The notes: a model not told the origin generated them from the sequence alone. DNA of 64,000 bases from CAWKPF01 sp963851415 (GCA_963851415.1 CAWKPF010000002.1:4340001-4404000); one strand, 5' to 3'. Counted from the stretch's first letter, positions 40,877-50,297 are shown. Translations and numbers: made by a program.

Positions 40877-42658
40877 CTATAGCGCAGCGCCCGGGGCCTC
40901 ACGGGTGGTCGAAAGGTGCATGGGGCGCAGGCGAATCCGCGTCGCCGATGCGTCGCCAGGACTCGCCGAGCGAAGACCGATGCGGTACAGGAGGTAGTCC
41001 TCGCGTCGCCACCACATGGGGTGCTTTGCGCGGGGACGGCCGGGCTCGACAACGAGCACCTCCCCGCCGGGACTGCCTCGGCGATCGATGGTCTTCGCTC
41101 CCGTGACCTCGAGGCCGACGCGATCGACTTCGAGCTCGAGATGCTCGAGGGGAAGCTCGGTCCCGATCAGCAGCGAGGCCGGCTGTGAGCCTTCGAGCAC
41201 GATGGTCCCTTCGTCGTCACGCAGGGCGGGATCGAGCGGCTTGATCCAGAGTGTGCCGTGGACGAAGTCGTCTCGTCCCGAGGGCTTCAGCTGATTCTGG
41301 GTGGTTTCGTAGGGCAGGATCCTGTGTGAGACGGACGAGACCCAGGCATAGCCTCCGTCGGTGCCGCGCACGAACAGATTGGGTTGCAGCCAGACCGGGT
41401 ACAGGAAGGGAGCGGCCAGGAGTGCGCACAGGGCGTCCACGCGCAGAGAGGGGAGGCGGGCCGGCAGAAACCAGAGGGCGGGGTAGAGCGGCAGGAAGTA
41501 GCGATTGGCCAGAGCACCCCCACCGCCCCAGAAGTTGAACGGCCGGGCCAGCAGAAATGCGCCGACGCCCAGCAAGACCGCCAGGAGGAGAGTCGTGCGT
41601 CCCCGCCCGGGTCGAAACAGGGCCAGGGCGAGAAGAGCGGGCAGGAAGTAGGGGAGCAGGCCGACATGGCGACCCACCAGCAGGTAGACGCCGTTCCACA
41701 GGGTCAGTCGAGCGTCCACTCCGTAAGGCAGCAGATTCGGCCCGGTCCAGCGATTGCCGCCGCGCTGGTCGACCCGCTCTTGCCAGGCGTCGTCGGAGTC
41801 TCCCTCGGCTCCGCTTCCGGGGAAACCGGTGTACTGGTAGTAGCCCTGTCGTTCTCCGGCATAGGCACTCCAGCTGCCCCGCACGGCGAGCTCGGCCAGG
41901 GTGGTAGCGCTGAGGACGGTGACCGCGCCGAGCAGGAGGTAGCGTCCCCCGTGTCGTTGATCGAGCGCTCGCCGACCCAGAGGTAGCAGGAGCGGTGCAT
42001 AGAACGGCCGTGCGGCCACCACCAGCGCGATCAGGGCGCCGCTTACGAACCATCGCCGGGATCGGTTCCCTTGCGGGTCGCTCGGGCTCTGACCGAAGGC
42101 GAGTGCCAACCCCGATGCGACCAGGCAGAGCATCAGTAGATCGGCGTGAAGCCAGAAGACCTGGGCGAAGGTCACCGAGGCGAAAACGGCGAGAGAGACC
42201 CAGGCCGCCGAGCCGCGTCCCAGCGATCGTCGCAGAGCGAGCGTGCAGATCAGTGTCGTTGTTGCGAGCAGGAGTATGTTGGCGACCACCGCTGCACGGA
42301 CGCCCCCGAGGGCGATCCAGGGTGCCAGGAAGAGCGGGTAGAGCAGCGGCTTGCCGAACAGCAGGTGGCTTCCGTCGTCGGGACTCTGCAGGATCAGGCC
42401 GTCGGGCTGGTGCCCCGTGCGCTCGATGAAGCGCTCGAGGTCGTGGACGCTGTAACGGAAGTCCCGATCGAAGGCCAGGCTCTGGGCGGCCATCAGGTAG
42501 GTGGCCTCGTCTCCGACGAGCGAGGGCCACTCCGAGCGGTCCAGGACCGCCGCTGCCACCAGTAGCAGAGTCATGGGGACCGCGAGCGGCAGCCATTCGA
42601 GCCAGCTGCCCTCGACCCTGCTTCCCTCTCCGACTCCGCGACGGGGTGGTGCGGTCAC
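40877..42658 (-). CDS. GT-C-like multi-spanning membrane glycosyltransferase (paralogue B)
   Basis: 593 residues starting at a GTG (42658) that overlaps the stop of the SDR gene (GTGA); the longer frame to 42820 only shadows that gene. One helix at ~25-45, a loop with GDEATYLMAAQSLAFDRDFRYS, then about ten more helices to ~430 and a soluble C-terminal domain. Motifs shared with paralogue A at 32649-34958 (FGKPLLYPLF, NRYFLPLYP versus NRYYVSVVP, WGGGGALANRYF versus GGGGFVGNRYY) show a common origin. The periplasmic acidic pair fits a GT-C sugar transferase using lipid-phosphate sugars. Specificity is unknown. Confidence 0.72.
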   Translation of the reverse strand: MTAPPRRGVGEGSRVEGSWLEWLPLAVPMTLLLVAAAVLDRSEWPSLVGDEATYLMAAQSLAFDRDFRYSVHDLERFIERTGHQPDGLILQSPDDGSHLLFGKPLLYPLFLAPWIALGGVRAAVVANILLLATTTLICTLALRRSLGRGSAAWVSLAVFASVTFAQVFWLHADLLMLCLVASGLALAFGQSPSDPQGNRSRRWFVSGALIALVVAARPFYAPLLLPLGRRALDQRHGGRYLLLGAVTVLSATTLAELAVRGSWSAYAGERQGYYQYTGFPGSGAEGDSDDAWQERVDQRGGNRWTGPNLLPYGVDARLTLWNGVYLLVGRHVGLLPYFLPALLALALFRPGRGRTTLLLAVLLGVGAFLLARPFNFWGGGGALANRYFLPLYPALWFLPARLPSLRVDALCALLAAPFLYPVWLQPNLFVRGTDGGYAWVSSVSHRILPYETTQNQLKPSGRDDFVHGTLWIKPLDPALRDDEGTIVLEGSQPASLLIGTELPLEHLELEVDRVGLEVTGAKTIDRRGSPGGEVLVVEPGRPRAKHPMWWRREDYLLYRIGLRSASPGDASATRIRLRPMHLSTTREAPGAAL

Positions 42659-43419
42659 ACCGCAGTGACTCCACCGTCGACGACGAAGGTCTGTCCGGTG
42701 GTCCAGGAACCCGCGCGGGAGGCCAGGTAGATGGCGATTCCCGCCAGATCCTCCGTCTCTCCGAGTCGGCGCAGCGGGGTCTCGTTGATTCGTGCCTTGG
42801 CCTGTTCCGGGTTTTCCCACAGCGCACGCGCGAAGTCGGTCTTCACCAGTCCAGGTGCGATGGCGTTGACCCTGATGTTGTCAGGCCCCAGCTCTGCGGC
42901 GAGGTTGCGTGCGATCTGCATGTCGGCGGCCTTCGAGATGCAGTAGGCCCCCAACATGGTGCTGCCCCGCAGCCCGCCGATCGAGGACACCAGGATGATC
43001 GAGCCATCCCGACGCTCCTTCATTTCCGGCGCGACGAGCTGGGTGAGCCAGAGGTTGCTCTGCACGTTGACCGCCATGATCTTCTCGAACGCCGAGTCGG
43101 GGATCTCCAGGCTCGGTCCGTAGTACGGATTGACCGCGGCGTTGATGACCAGCGTGTCGATCTGGCCCCACTGGTCCCGGGTCTTCTGCACGAGATGCTC
43201 GAGTTGATCGCGATGAGAGACATTGCAGGCAATGGCGATCGCCTCTCCGCCCGCGTCCCGGATCCCCTGGGCCACCTCTTCGCAGACGTCTTCCTTCCGA
43301 CTCGAAATGACCACTCTGGCTCCATGAGCGGCCATCCCCTCGGCGATCGCTCGGCCGATGCCCTTGCTCGAGCCGGTGATCAGGGCTACCTTGCCTGACA
43401 GATCGAACAGATCCTTCAT
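42655..43419 (-). CDS. SDR family oxidoreductase
   Basis: 254 residues from the ATG at 43419, preceded by a strong AGGAGGAA. It has the SDR loop TGSSKGIGRAI, a catalytic YCISKAA (Tyr...Lys) and VDGG near the C-terminus. The conserved NNAG reads INAAVN, a minor variant seen in active relatives. Preference for NADP(H) is suggested by SSRKED after strand two. Overlap with the GT-C gene start couples the two. A role in ketone reduction during glycan or lipid precursor synthesis is plausible but not shown; similarly annotated enzymes serve in many pathways. Confidence 0.85.
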   Translation of the reverse strand: MKDLFDLSGKVALITGSSKGIGRAIAEGMAAHGARVVISSRKEDVCEEVAQGIRDAGGEAIAIACNVSHRDQLEHLVQKTRDQWGQIDTLVINAAVNPYYGPSLEIPDSAFEKIMAVNVQSNLWLTQLVAPEMKERRDGSIILVSSIGGLRGSTMLGAYCISKAADMQIARNLAAELGPDNIRVNAIAPGLVKTDFARALWENPEQAKARINETPLRRLGETEDLAGIAIYLASRAGSWTTGQTFVVDGGVTAV

Positions 43420-43578
43420 ATTCCGTTCCTCCTGGGTTCGGGTGCGTGCCATGGATTGCGCTGCGGAGCATACCGCCTGCGGATCGGGGGAGTGCGTCGG
43501 TCGACCCTTCGTCGTCCTTCTCCCCAACGTTCTCGCGAGCTGGTGCGTCTACCCATTGTGTGGACGACGAGTCAATCG

Positions 43579-44094
43579 ATGTCGCTGCCGACCTGCAAGG
43601 TGACCCAGGACGACCCGGTGGCACGGCTGGGGATCCTGTTCGATCTGCATCGGGATCGGCTGTTTCGCCTCGCTCTGCGCCTGGTGGGAGATCGGCAGGA
43701 GGCGGAGGATCTCTCTCAGGAGGCCTTCCTGAGGGCGGCTCGAAGCCTCGAGCGCGTGCCCGCCGAGGATTCGGGGGCCGAAGCCTGGCTGGTCCGGACC
43801 CTGGTGAATCTCTGCCGGGACCGCCATCGGCGCCGCAAGGTCCGTCGGATCCATGCCGAGCGCGAACAGCGCAGGGCCATCCCCGGAATCGACCCGACCG
43901 AGCGTGTGGTCGCGCATGCCGCCGTCGGGCGTGCCCTGGGCCAACTCGACCCCAAGCGACGAGCCGTCGTGGTGCTGCGCTACCTGGAAGGGCTCAGCGC
44001 GGTCGAGATCTCGCAGTTGTTGTCGATGCGGGCCGCCACGGTCCGGTGGCATCTGATGGCGGCTCGGCGCCAGTTGGAGGAGATTCTTCGATGA
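43579..44094 (+). CDS. ECF-type RNA polymerase sigma factor
   Basis: 171 residues from the ATG at 43579; a GTG at 43558 is an alternative. Region 2 is ILFDLHRDRLFRLALRLVGDRQEAEDLSQEAFLRAAR (in part), with the DLSQEAFL core-binding motif, and region 4 is RRAVVVLRYLEGLSAVEISQLLSMRAATVRWHLMAARRQL with its helix-turn-helix. Region 3 is missing, so it is an extracytoplasmic-function sigma. The stop overlaps the next gene (ATGA), and this gene probably drives its own operon. About 160 bases upstream without a gene may hold its promoter, but I see no clear consensus. Confidence 0.88.
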   Translation: MSLPTCKVTQDDPVARLGILFDLHRDRLFRLALRLVGDRQEAEDLSQEAFLRAARSLERVPAEDSGAEAWLVRTLVNLCRDRHRRRKVRRIHAEREQRRAIPGIDPTERVVAHAAVGRALGQLDPKRRAVVVLRYLEGLSAVEISQLLSMRAATVRWHLMAARRQLEEILR

Positions 44095-44696
44095 ACGAGC
44101 AAGGTCGACCCAGCGACTTCAGCGCCCGCGAAGCGGCCCTGGCAGAGCGCCTGCGGGCATGGGACCCCGCACGCCAGGCGGCGCTGCCGCCCCAGCAGAG
44201 CGAGCAACCCTGGTTCCGGGAGCGACTGATGGCCGAAGCGCGGGCAAACGTGAGTGCCCGGCGCCCAGCACCCGGGTGGCTTCGGCTCGCCGGTGTGGCG
44301 GCTGGCGCGCTACTGCTGCTGGCGGTCTCGATTCTCTGGCAAGGTGGGGACGACTCTCGCTCGGGTTCCCGATCGTCGCGGCAGGCGGCCGCCCCGAAGG
44401 CCGCTCCCGAGCTGCCACGCGGGGGGCTCGACGCTGGGAGCGGGGACGAGGACGTCGACCAGCCACCGATCCCCCCGTCGGGTCCGGCAGCCGTCGATCG
44501 TGTGCTCGTCGCCGCGCAGACGACTCCGGACCTCCCGTCCGGAGTGTCCGAGGCGCTGGAGGCCTCGTCGATCGGGACGCCGGAAGTGAGGGCGCGCACC
44601 GTCACCGCGCGACAACTCCAGATGCGGGGCTCGCGCGGAACCCGACTGCTGTGGACGCTCGATCCCGAATTCGAGTGGGCCGAGCCGGGGGATTGA
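44091..44696 (+). CDS. Single-pass membrane anti-sigma candidate
   Basis: 201 residues, start ATG overlapping the sigma stop. Residues 1-65 are charged and cytosolic, 66-85 form a hydrophobic helix (VAAGALLLLAVSILW), and the rest is a Pro/Ala/Ser-rich periplasmic segment that ends LLWTLDPEFEWAEPGD. The position directly after an ECF sigma gene and the one-helix topology suggest an anti-sigma factor, but no HxxxCxxC zinc motif of the ZAS type is present. It could be a non-zinc anti-sigma or a sensor linked to the next gene. The role is inference from synteny. Confidence 0.62.
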   Translation: MNEQGRPSDFSAREAALAERLRAWDPARQAALPPQQSEQPWFRERLMAEARANVSARRPAPGWLRLAGVAAGALLLLAVSILWQGGDDSRSGSRSSRQAAAPKAAPELPRGGLDAGSGDEDVDQPPIPPSGPAAVDRVLVAAQTTPDLPSGVSEALEASSIGTPEVRARTVTARQLQMRGSRGTRLLWTLDPEFEWAEPGD

Positions 44697-44773
44697 CCTC
44701 GACAGTGCCCGACCCGCTCCATACCAAACCGGCCGGTGCTCGCAAGAGGCCGACCGCAACCGAGGACGAAGAC

Positions 44774-45490
44774 ATGACGAAGCGATACACCGTTCGAATT
44801 CTGATGCTGCTGCTGATCGGCTGGGCACTGCCCCTTGCGGTCCTGGCTGCCAGCCAGGAAGGCTCCTACGACCGGGTCTACACGCTCGATCACCTCCAAC
44901 CGAGGGTGGCCGAGATCCTCATCTGGGAGATCTGCGACGAAGTGGGTGGAGACGAGGTGTGTCGGGTCAGGACCACCAGCGACAACGCTCTCGCCGTCGT
45001 CGGCCCCGACGCTTTCCACTCGGCGGTCGCTCGGATGGTGGCGGCGAAGGACGTCAATCCCCGCCCAACCCAGACTTTCCTCATCGCGCTCGTGGCGGCT
45101 TCCAGGGACGGCGAAGGAGTCGACGCGGAGATTCCGGAGTCGGCGGCCGATGCCCTGCGCGATGTCAGCGAATTCATGCCCTACCGGCGCTTCGACCTGG
45201 TCGACAGCGGCTGGATTCGGACTTCCCAGCGTGGCAGCGTCCGACTGGCGGGGGAGAACAGCGGGATGGTGTTCGAGGTGACGGTGGTCTACGAGGCGAT
45301 CCAGCAGGTCGATCGGATCGATCTGAATCTGGGCGGCTTCGGAGTGGAGCGTGTGCACGCCAACGGTGAGCACGAGGGGCTGATCTCGACCTCGCTACGG
45401 ATGGACGTGGGCGAGACCGTGGTGGTCGGCACGTCGAAGCCCGATGGCCATGGCTCGGCCCTGGTGGCGGTCCTGACCGCCGTGCCCTGA
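44774..45490 (+). CDS. Exported ECF-associated protein, beta-rich
   Basis: 238 residues with a signal peptide (about 1-27). The first half, with RVAEILIWEICDE... and DAFHSAVARMVAAKDV, is like a secretin/N0-type fold (alternating beta-alpha); the second half, with FLIALVAASRD, MPYRRFDLVDSGWI and SLRMDVGETVVVGTSKP, is beta-rich. I recall similar proteins next to ECF sigma genes in Acidobacteriota, all unassigned. It follows the anti-sigma gene by ~77 bases, so the three genes may be a signalling unit in which this protein senses or executes the periplasmic response. No catalytic motif is visible. Confidence 0.58.
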   Translation: MTKRYTVRILMLLLIGWALPLAVLAASQEGSYDRVYTLDHLQPRVAEILIWEICDEVGGDEVCRVRTTSDNALAVVGPDAFHSAVARMVAAKDVNPRPTQTFLIALVAASRDGEGVDAEIPESAADALRDVSEFMPYRRFDLVDSGWIRTSQRGSVRLAGENSGMVFEVTVVYEAIQQVDRIDLNLGGFGVERVHANGEHEGLISTSLRMDVGETVVVGTSKPDGHGSALVAVLTAVP

Positions 45491-45517
45491 CCGTCCTCGG
45501 CGGCGCTCGTGGGCTGG

Positions 45518-46087
45518 TCAGAGCCGAAGGAAGGCTCTGCCCAGCTCCTCGAGCTTCGCCTCCTCCGCGGCGGAGATCGACATCAACCCGAGAAATCCAC
45601 CGGCGGCCTGCGCCGCATCCCGAGCGCGACCCATCACTGCCGTCTCCAGCCGCTCCATCATCGCTTCGGGCAGGATCGGCTTCAGCGCCTCGATGTATCC
45701 GCGCCAGGCCTCGGCGACGTCGTCTCCGGGCGGCTCGTCGAGCCACGACTCCAGCACCTGGTAGGCCTCTCCTCCCTCGGAGATTCCGCTCTCGTGGGCT
45801 GCCTTCAAGATGGCGGTGCGCTCCCTGTCGACGATCTCATGGTCGGACCACGCGACTGCCACCATCGGGTAGAGCGCCAGTGCGGCCAGACTCTCCGCGG
45901 TCATCCCGATCGCCAGGAGGCTCTCGAGCAGCTCGTCGTCCTCGATCTGGGTGATGGACGCCAGAGCCTCCTTGTCCACGAGGTGTTGTCGCTCTTCCCT
46001 GAACTTCCTTTTGAGCTCGGCATCCTGCTTGGCGAAGAACTGCTCCTCCAGCGAAGTGCCGCGCTTTTCCAGGATCGAATCGGACAT
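45518..46087 (-). CDS. TerB-like protein
   Basis: 189 residues from the ATG at 46087 with GGAGG upstream. Its middle, ALALYPMVAVAWSDHEIVDRERTAILKAAHESGIS, resembles the acidic helical core of tellurite-resistance TerB domains, which bind metal in several families. The N-terminal ~50 residues are charged and predicted coiled (EEQFFAKQDAELKRKF). No other ter gene is nearby, so tellurite resistance is not implied. It lies convergent to the ECF operon and is divergent from the acyl-CoA dehydrogenase gene. Cytosolic; function unknown. Confidence 0.65.
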   Translation of the reverse strand: MSDSILEKRGTSLEEQFFAKQDAELKRKFREERQHLVDKEALASITQIEDDELLESLLAIGMTAESLAALALYPMVAVAWSDHEIVDRERTAILKAAHESGISEGGEAYQVLESWLDEPPGDDVAEAWRGYIEALKPILPEAMMERLETAVMGRARDAAQAAGGFLGLMSISAAEEAKLEELGRAFLRL

Positions 46088-46311
46088 TCGTTGCCTCCGG
46101 CAGAGATCGGGGATTGGGGTCGCACTCGGAAACCGATGAGATGCTACCACCTGTCCGGGGGGGATTGGCACGCCTGGCTTCTCGTACAATCGGCCCCCAG
46201 GATCAGACCAGTTCCAGGAGCGAGGTGCGCATCTCGCATCGATGCCGAGTCGCGAGCCGCTCCGCCGTTCACGCCCCAGAGAGAGACTCGAGGGGAGCAG
46301 GGAGTCACACG

Positions 46312-47529
46312 ATGTTCGAGATGTCCGCCAGGGCCAAGGAGTACCACGACAAGGTCAGTCGCTTCATCGAGGAGCACATCCGTCCCGCCGAGGAGGCAGT
46401 TTCGGCTCAGATCGAGGAGGGAGATCGCTGGCAGCCCGTGCCGAAGATCGAGGAGCTGAAGGCGGTCGCCAAGAAGGAGGGACTCTGGAACATGTTCCTC
46501 CCCGACTCGGAACGAGGCGCGGGTCTGAGCAACTTCGAGTACGCGCCGATCTGCGAGCTCCTCGGAGCCATCAGCTGGTCCTCCGAGGTCTTCAACTGCT
46601 CGGCGCCCGACACCGGAAACATGGAGATCCTCGAGCGCTTCGGGTCCGACGCGGTCAAGGAGCAGTGGCTGAAGCCTCTGCTCGCGGGTGAGATCCGCTC
46701 CTGCTTTGCGATGACGGAGCCGGCGGTGGCGTCCTCGGACGCCACCAACATCGAGTCGAGCATCGTTCGCGATGGCGACGAGTACGTGGTCAACGGTCGA
46801 AAATGGTGGAGCTCGGGGGCCGGCGATCCGCGCTGCAAGGTGGCGATCTTCATGGGCAAGACCGATCCGGACGGTCCAAAGCACGCGCAACAGTCGATGA
46901 TCGTTGTGCCCTTCGACCTTCCCGGGATCAAGATCGAGCGGATGCTCTCGGTGTTCGGCTACGACCACGCGCCGCATGGCCACGGCGAGGTGAGCTACAC
47001 CAATGTGCGCGTGCCCGCGGACAACATCCTGTTGGGGGAAGGGCGTGGCTTCGAGATCGCGCAAGCTCGACTCGGTCCCGGACGGATCCATCACTGTATG
47101 CGCAGCATCGGCGTCGCCGAGCGCGCCCTGGCCTTGATGGTCGAGCGGGCGTACGAGCGTGTCGCGTTCGGTCGGCGCCTAGCGGAGTTCGAATCCGTGC
47201 GCCAGGACATCGCCCGATCACGCATGGAGATCGACCAGGCCCGTCTCATGGTGATGCACACCGCGCACCTGATGGACACCGTTGGCAACAAGGAGGCACG
47301 CAAGGAGATCGCGGCCATCAAGGTCATCTGCCCCGAGATGGTTCTGCGGGTCCTCGATCGAGCGATCCAGGTGCACGGAGGCCAGGGGGTTTGCCAGGAC
47401 AGCTGGCTACCGGGTGCCTGGGCGAACGCTCGCACCCTACGCCTGGCTGACGGCCCCGACGAAGTCCACCTGGAGACCGTGGCCAAGCTGGAGACTCGTC
47501 CCTACTTCAAGGCGCTGAAGGCCAATTGA
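46312..47529 (+). CDS. Acyl-CoA dehydrogenase (ACAD10/11-like)
   Basis: 405 residues from the ATG at 46312 (GGGAG eight bases upstream). Full-length acyl-CoA dehydrogenase with FAMTEPAVASSDATNI (FAD/substrate binding, about 140-155), a GRKWWSSGA segment, the FGRRLAEFESVRQDIA helix and C-terminal IQVHGGQGVCQDSW. The ACAD10/11-type sequence QVHGGQG fits degradation of longer or branched/hydroxylated acyl-CoAs. It is a cytosolic FAD enzyme passing electrons to ETF. No etf or enoyl-CoA hydratase gene neighbours it; the YeiH-type transporter gene follows by ~22 bases. Confidence 0.9.
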   Translation: MFEMSARAKEYHDKVSRFIEEHIRPAEEAVSAQIEEGDRWQPVPKIEELKAVAKKEGLWNMFLPDSERGAGLSNFEYAPICELLGAISWSSEVFNCSAPDTGNMEILERFGSDAVKEQWLKPLLAGEIRSCFAMTEPAVASSDATNIESSIVRDGDEYVVNGRKWWSSGAGDPRCKVAIFMGKTDPDGPKHAQQSMIVVPFDLPGIKIERMLSVFGYDHAPHGHGEVSYTNVRVPADNILLGEGRGFEIAQARLGPGRIHHCMRSIGVAERALALMVERAYERVAFGRRLAEFESVRQDIARSRMEIDQARLMVMHTAHLMDTVGNKEARKEIAAIKVICPEMVLRVLDRAIQVHGGQGVCQDSWLPGAWANARTLRLADGPDEVHLETVAKLETRPYFKALKAN

Positions 47530-47551
47530 ATCGCCTCGGCCAACCTCGGTG

Positions 47552-48520
47552 ATGAAAGTGCGCCCGCTCCTTCCCGGTCTCGTCCTCGCCTTCGTGGTGG
47601 GGGCAGCCGGGAAAGCCCTGGCCGCCGTGGTCCCGCTGTTGGGCGGAGTGACTCTGGCGATCGTGCTCGGGATCGTCGTGGGCAACCTGCTGGGCGGCTG
47701 GGCCGCACGGTTCGATCCGGGTTTGCGCTTCACGGAGAAGAGGGTGCTCGAAGCCGCGATCGTTCTGTTGGGCCTCGATCTTCAGTTCGGAGTGTTGGCC
47801 AGTCTGGGCTGGACCAGTCTCTTCGTGATCGTGGGCGTCGTAGCGCTCACCGTGCCTGCGGGATTGATGGTGGGGAGGATGCTGGGACTCTCGGCGTCAT
47901 TCGGTCTGTTCCTCGGGGTGGGCTCCGGCGTCTGTGGCGCGTCGGCGATCGCTGCGGTGGCTCCGCTCGTGCCGCACGAGGAAGAGGAGGTCGGTCTTTC
48001 GGTCAGTGCCATCAATCTCGTGGGCACCCTCGGCATCTTCCTTCTGCCGGCCCTGGTCGTCGGCACCGGGCTGTCGGAGGAGGGCGGCGGACTCCTGATC
48101 GGTGGCTCGTTGCCCGCCGTCGGACATGTCGTGGCAGCCGGCTTCTCTGTCTCCGAAGCGGTGGGCGGGATCGCTACGGTCGTCAAGATGGGACGAGTCC
48201 TGTTGCTCGGACCGCTGGTACTGGTGATCGCCGGACTGGTCCACAAGCAGGGCCGAAGTCGGGGGGCGCTGCTCCCGTGGTTCATCGTCGGTTTCTTCCT
48301 GCTCAGCGCCCTCTCGAGCTTCGGTCTGGTTCCCGAAGGTCTGGCCGAGCCGCTGCGCGACCTCGGGCGATGGCTCTTGACGGTGGCGATGGCGGCGATC
48401 GGTCTGAGAATCCGGATGAAAGCCCTGCTGGTTCAGGGGCCCCGTGCGCTGTTCGGATCGCTGATCCTGGTCGCCGGGCAGGTCGCGGCGCTGTGGGTCG
48501 TGGTCGCCATGCTGCTGTGA
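47552..48520 (+). CDS. YeiH/UPF0324 family putative transporter
   Basis: 323 residues with about ten helices. The central FLGVGSGVCGASAIAAVAPLVPHEEEEVGLSVSAINLVGTLGIF segment (in part) is the conserved core of the UPF0324 family, often called YeiH and suggested to export sulfate or related anions. The end FGLVPEGLAEPLRDLGRW, then LLTVAMAAIGLRI, also fits. I use the ATG at 47552; a GTG at 47549 is adjacent. It follows the acyl-CoA dehydrogenase gene closely. Substrate of the family is not firmly established. Confidence 0.85.
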   Translation: MKVRPLLPGLVLAFVVGAAGKALAAVVPLLGGVTLAIVLGIVVGNLLGGWAARFDPGLRFTEKRVLEAAIVLLGLDLQFGVLASLGWTSLFVIVGVVALTVPAGLMVGRMLGLSASFGLFLGVGSGVCGASAIAAVAPLVPHEEEEVGLSVSAINLVGTLGIFLLPALVVGTGLSEEGGGLLIGGSLPAVGHVVAAGFSVSEAVGGIATVVKMGRVLLLGPLVLVIAGLVHKQGRSRGALLPWFIVGFFLLSALSSFGLVPEGLAEPLRDLGRWLLTVAMAAIGLRIRMKALLVQGPRALFGSLILVAGQVAALWVVVAMLL

Positions 48521-48590
48521 GTGCGCTGCGGCGTCGCTCGAGCTGAAACAACCGTCGGTGGCTCGACGTTACCTCTCCGAGAGAGTGTCC

Positions 48591-50297
48591 ATGACCGTGG
48601 GAGCCTCCGTGAAGACCCTGACTGTCTGGCTGTTGCTGACGACCCTGTGCACGCTTGCTCTGTCCACCACAGCTCTGGGTACGCCTGCTCTGGCTCGAGA
48701 GCGTCTCGAGCTGCGGGCGTTGCAGCTTCCTCTCCCTGGCGCCCCGGCGTCGATCATCCCCGCCGATGTCGATGGGGACGGTATCCAGGATCTGACGGTG
48801 GTGGTGGCCTTCACCGAGTGGGACCAGATCGGAGTCGAGGAGACCACTCGAATGGACGCGGTGGAGGGGCTGGTCGAGATGATGACGATCGTCCCGGTAC
48901 TGTTCGATCGGCGAGAGCTCCACTGGCTGCGCGGTCTGCCGCAGGGTGGATTCGAGTCGGCAGGGACTCCACTTCCGCTCGATCGGTCCGTTCTCACGGT
49001 CGAGGCGGGTCCCCCCGGGGTGCCGGTCGTGCTGCTGACCGACGACGGCCTTTCGATGGTTCGTCCGTCTGCGGGGTCGGACGGACCAGCCCTGGAGCTG
49101 GTCTCCCTGATCGCACGGGGCTCGGTGCTGAGCGGTTCCGGTTCGCTGCTGCCGACCCTCGACCTGCTCCAGGACTACGACGGCGACGGCGAGGTCGACC
49201 TGCTGCTTCCCGAAGATCGGCACTGGTCGATCTATCGCTCGGGCACTCTGCGTCGAGCCGCCGAGGGTCTCGTCGTGACGCCCGATGCCAGGATTCCCCT
49301 GCCGGAGTCGGAAGGGCTGCAATCCGAAGGGCGAGAGCGAGAGTACGCCTTGCCCGTTGCAGAGGACGTCAACGGCGATGGCGTGCCGGACCTGGTGGCT
49401 CGCTTGCCTTCGGATCGTCCGCGCGCCGTGCAGGTGCTCCTGCAGGACGAGGGTGCGACTGCTGACTACGGCGAGCCGCGCCTGCCGTTGCTCGGGGCCG
49501 AGCCCGCACAGGAGCCCCTGTTCGAGCCCCGCTCCGACCTGGTTCATTTCGGCGACCTCGACGGGGACGGTCTCGCCGAGGTGGTGACCGCCGTCGATCT
49601 CAGCGACGACGATGCCGGGTGGCGAAAAGAGCTCAAGCAGGCGAAGCGTCCACCGTCGAGGTACAGCGTCCGGTCGATTCGCCCCGACCTCAGTGTGGTC
49701 CCTGATGTGAATGCCTCCTTCGAGGCAATCGGCTACGCCTTCGACGACGGCGACCCCGATGACGCGATCCGACTTCCGGGCGGCTTCCAGGACCTCGATG
49801 GGGACGGTCGCAAGGACCTCATCGCGATCACGCTGGATTTCTCCCTGCTCCAGGCAATTCGGATCCTGGCCACTCGCAGTATTTCGATCGGGATCGATTT
49901 TCACGTCTACTGCCAGGACCGCGATGGAGGCTTCGACGCCGTCGAGGGCCTCGATCTCTCCGGCAAGTTCCGGCTTCGCCTCGATGACCTCCGGCTCGGT
50001 CAGCTATCGCAGTTCGCCGGTGATTTCGACGGAGACGGGCGTGCCGACTTCGTCCAGATCGGGAGGGGAAGAAAGGTATCCGTTCATCTCGGGGGCGATG
50101 GCTGTCGGTATCCCACCCAGCCCGACCTGGTGATCAAGCTCGAGGAGGAGCCGAGCAATCTCGCTCTCGTCCAGGTGAGGGACCTCGACGGCGACGCCTT
50201 GGCCGATTTGTTGGTGATCCAACCTCGCGACGTCAGCGACAAGACGGTGACGGCCCCGGTTCGACTCGACTTGTACCTCAGCAGGAGGAGCGGCTGA
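48591..50297 (+). CDS. Exported FG-GAP/VCBS repeat protein (first of a pair)
   Basis: 568 residues, ATG at 48591 with a signal peptide (about 1-40); a GTG at 48558 is also open. At least seven D-x-D-G-D-G calcium-type loops can be seen: DVDGDGIQDL, DYDGDGEVDLLL, DVNGDGVPDL, DLDGDGLAEV, DLDGDGRKDL, DFDGDGRADF and DLDGDALADL. These are FG-GAP/VCBS beta-propeller repeats of extracellular adhesion or recognition proteins. Its stop is one base before the ATG of the next FG-GAP gene, so both are cotranscribed. Substrate or ligand is unknown; the propeller is certain. Confidence 0.82.
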   Translation: MTVGASVKTLTVWLLLTTLCTLALSTTALGTPALARERLELRALQLPLPGAPASIIPADVDGDGIQDLTVVVAFTEWDQIGVEETTRMDAVEGLVEMMTIVPVLFDRRELHWLRGLPQGGFESAGTPLPLDRSVLTVEAGPPGVPVVLLTDDGLSMVRPSAGSDGPALELVSLIARGSVLSGSGSLLPTLDLLQDYDGDGEVDLLLPEDRHWSIYRSGTLRRAAEGLVVTPDARIPLPESEGLQSEGREREYALPVAEDVNGDGVPDLVARLPSDRPRAVQVLLQDEGATADYGEPRLPLLGAEPAQEPLFEPRSDLVHFGDLDGDGLAEVVTAVDLSDDDAGWRKELKQAKRPPSRYSVRSIRPDLSVVPDVNASFEAIGYAFDDGDPDDAIRLPGGFQDLDGDGRKDLIAITLDFSLLQAIRILATRSISIGIDFHVYCQDRDGGFDAVEGLDLSGKFRLRLDDLRLGQLSQFAGDFDGDGRADFVQIGRGRKVSVHLGGDGCRYPTQPDLVIKLEEEPSNLALVQVRDLDGDALADLLVIQPRDVSDKTVTAPVRLDLYLSRRSG

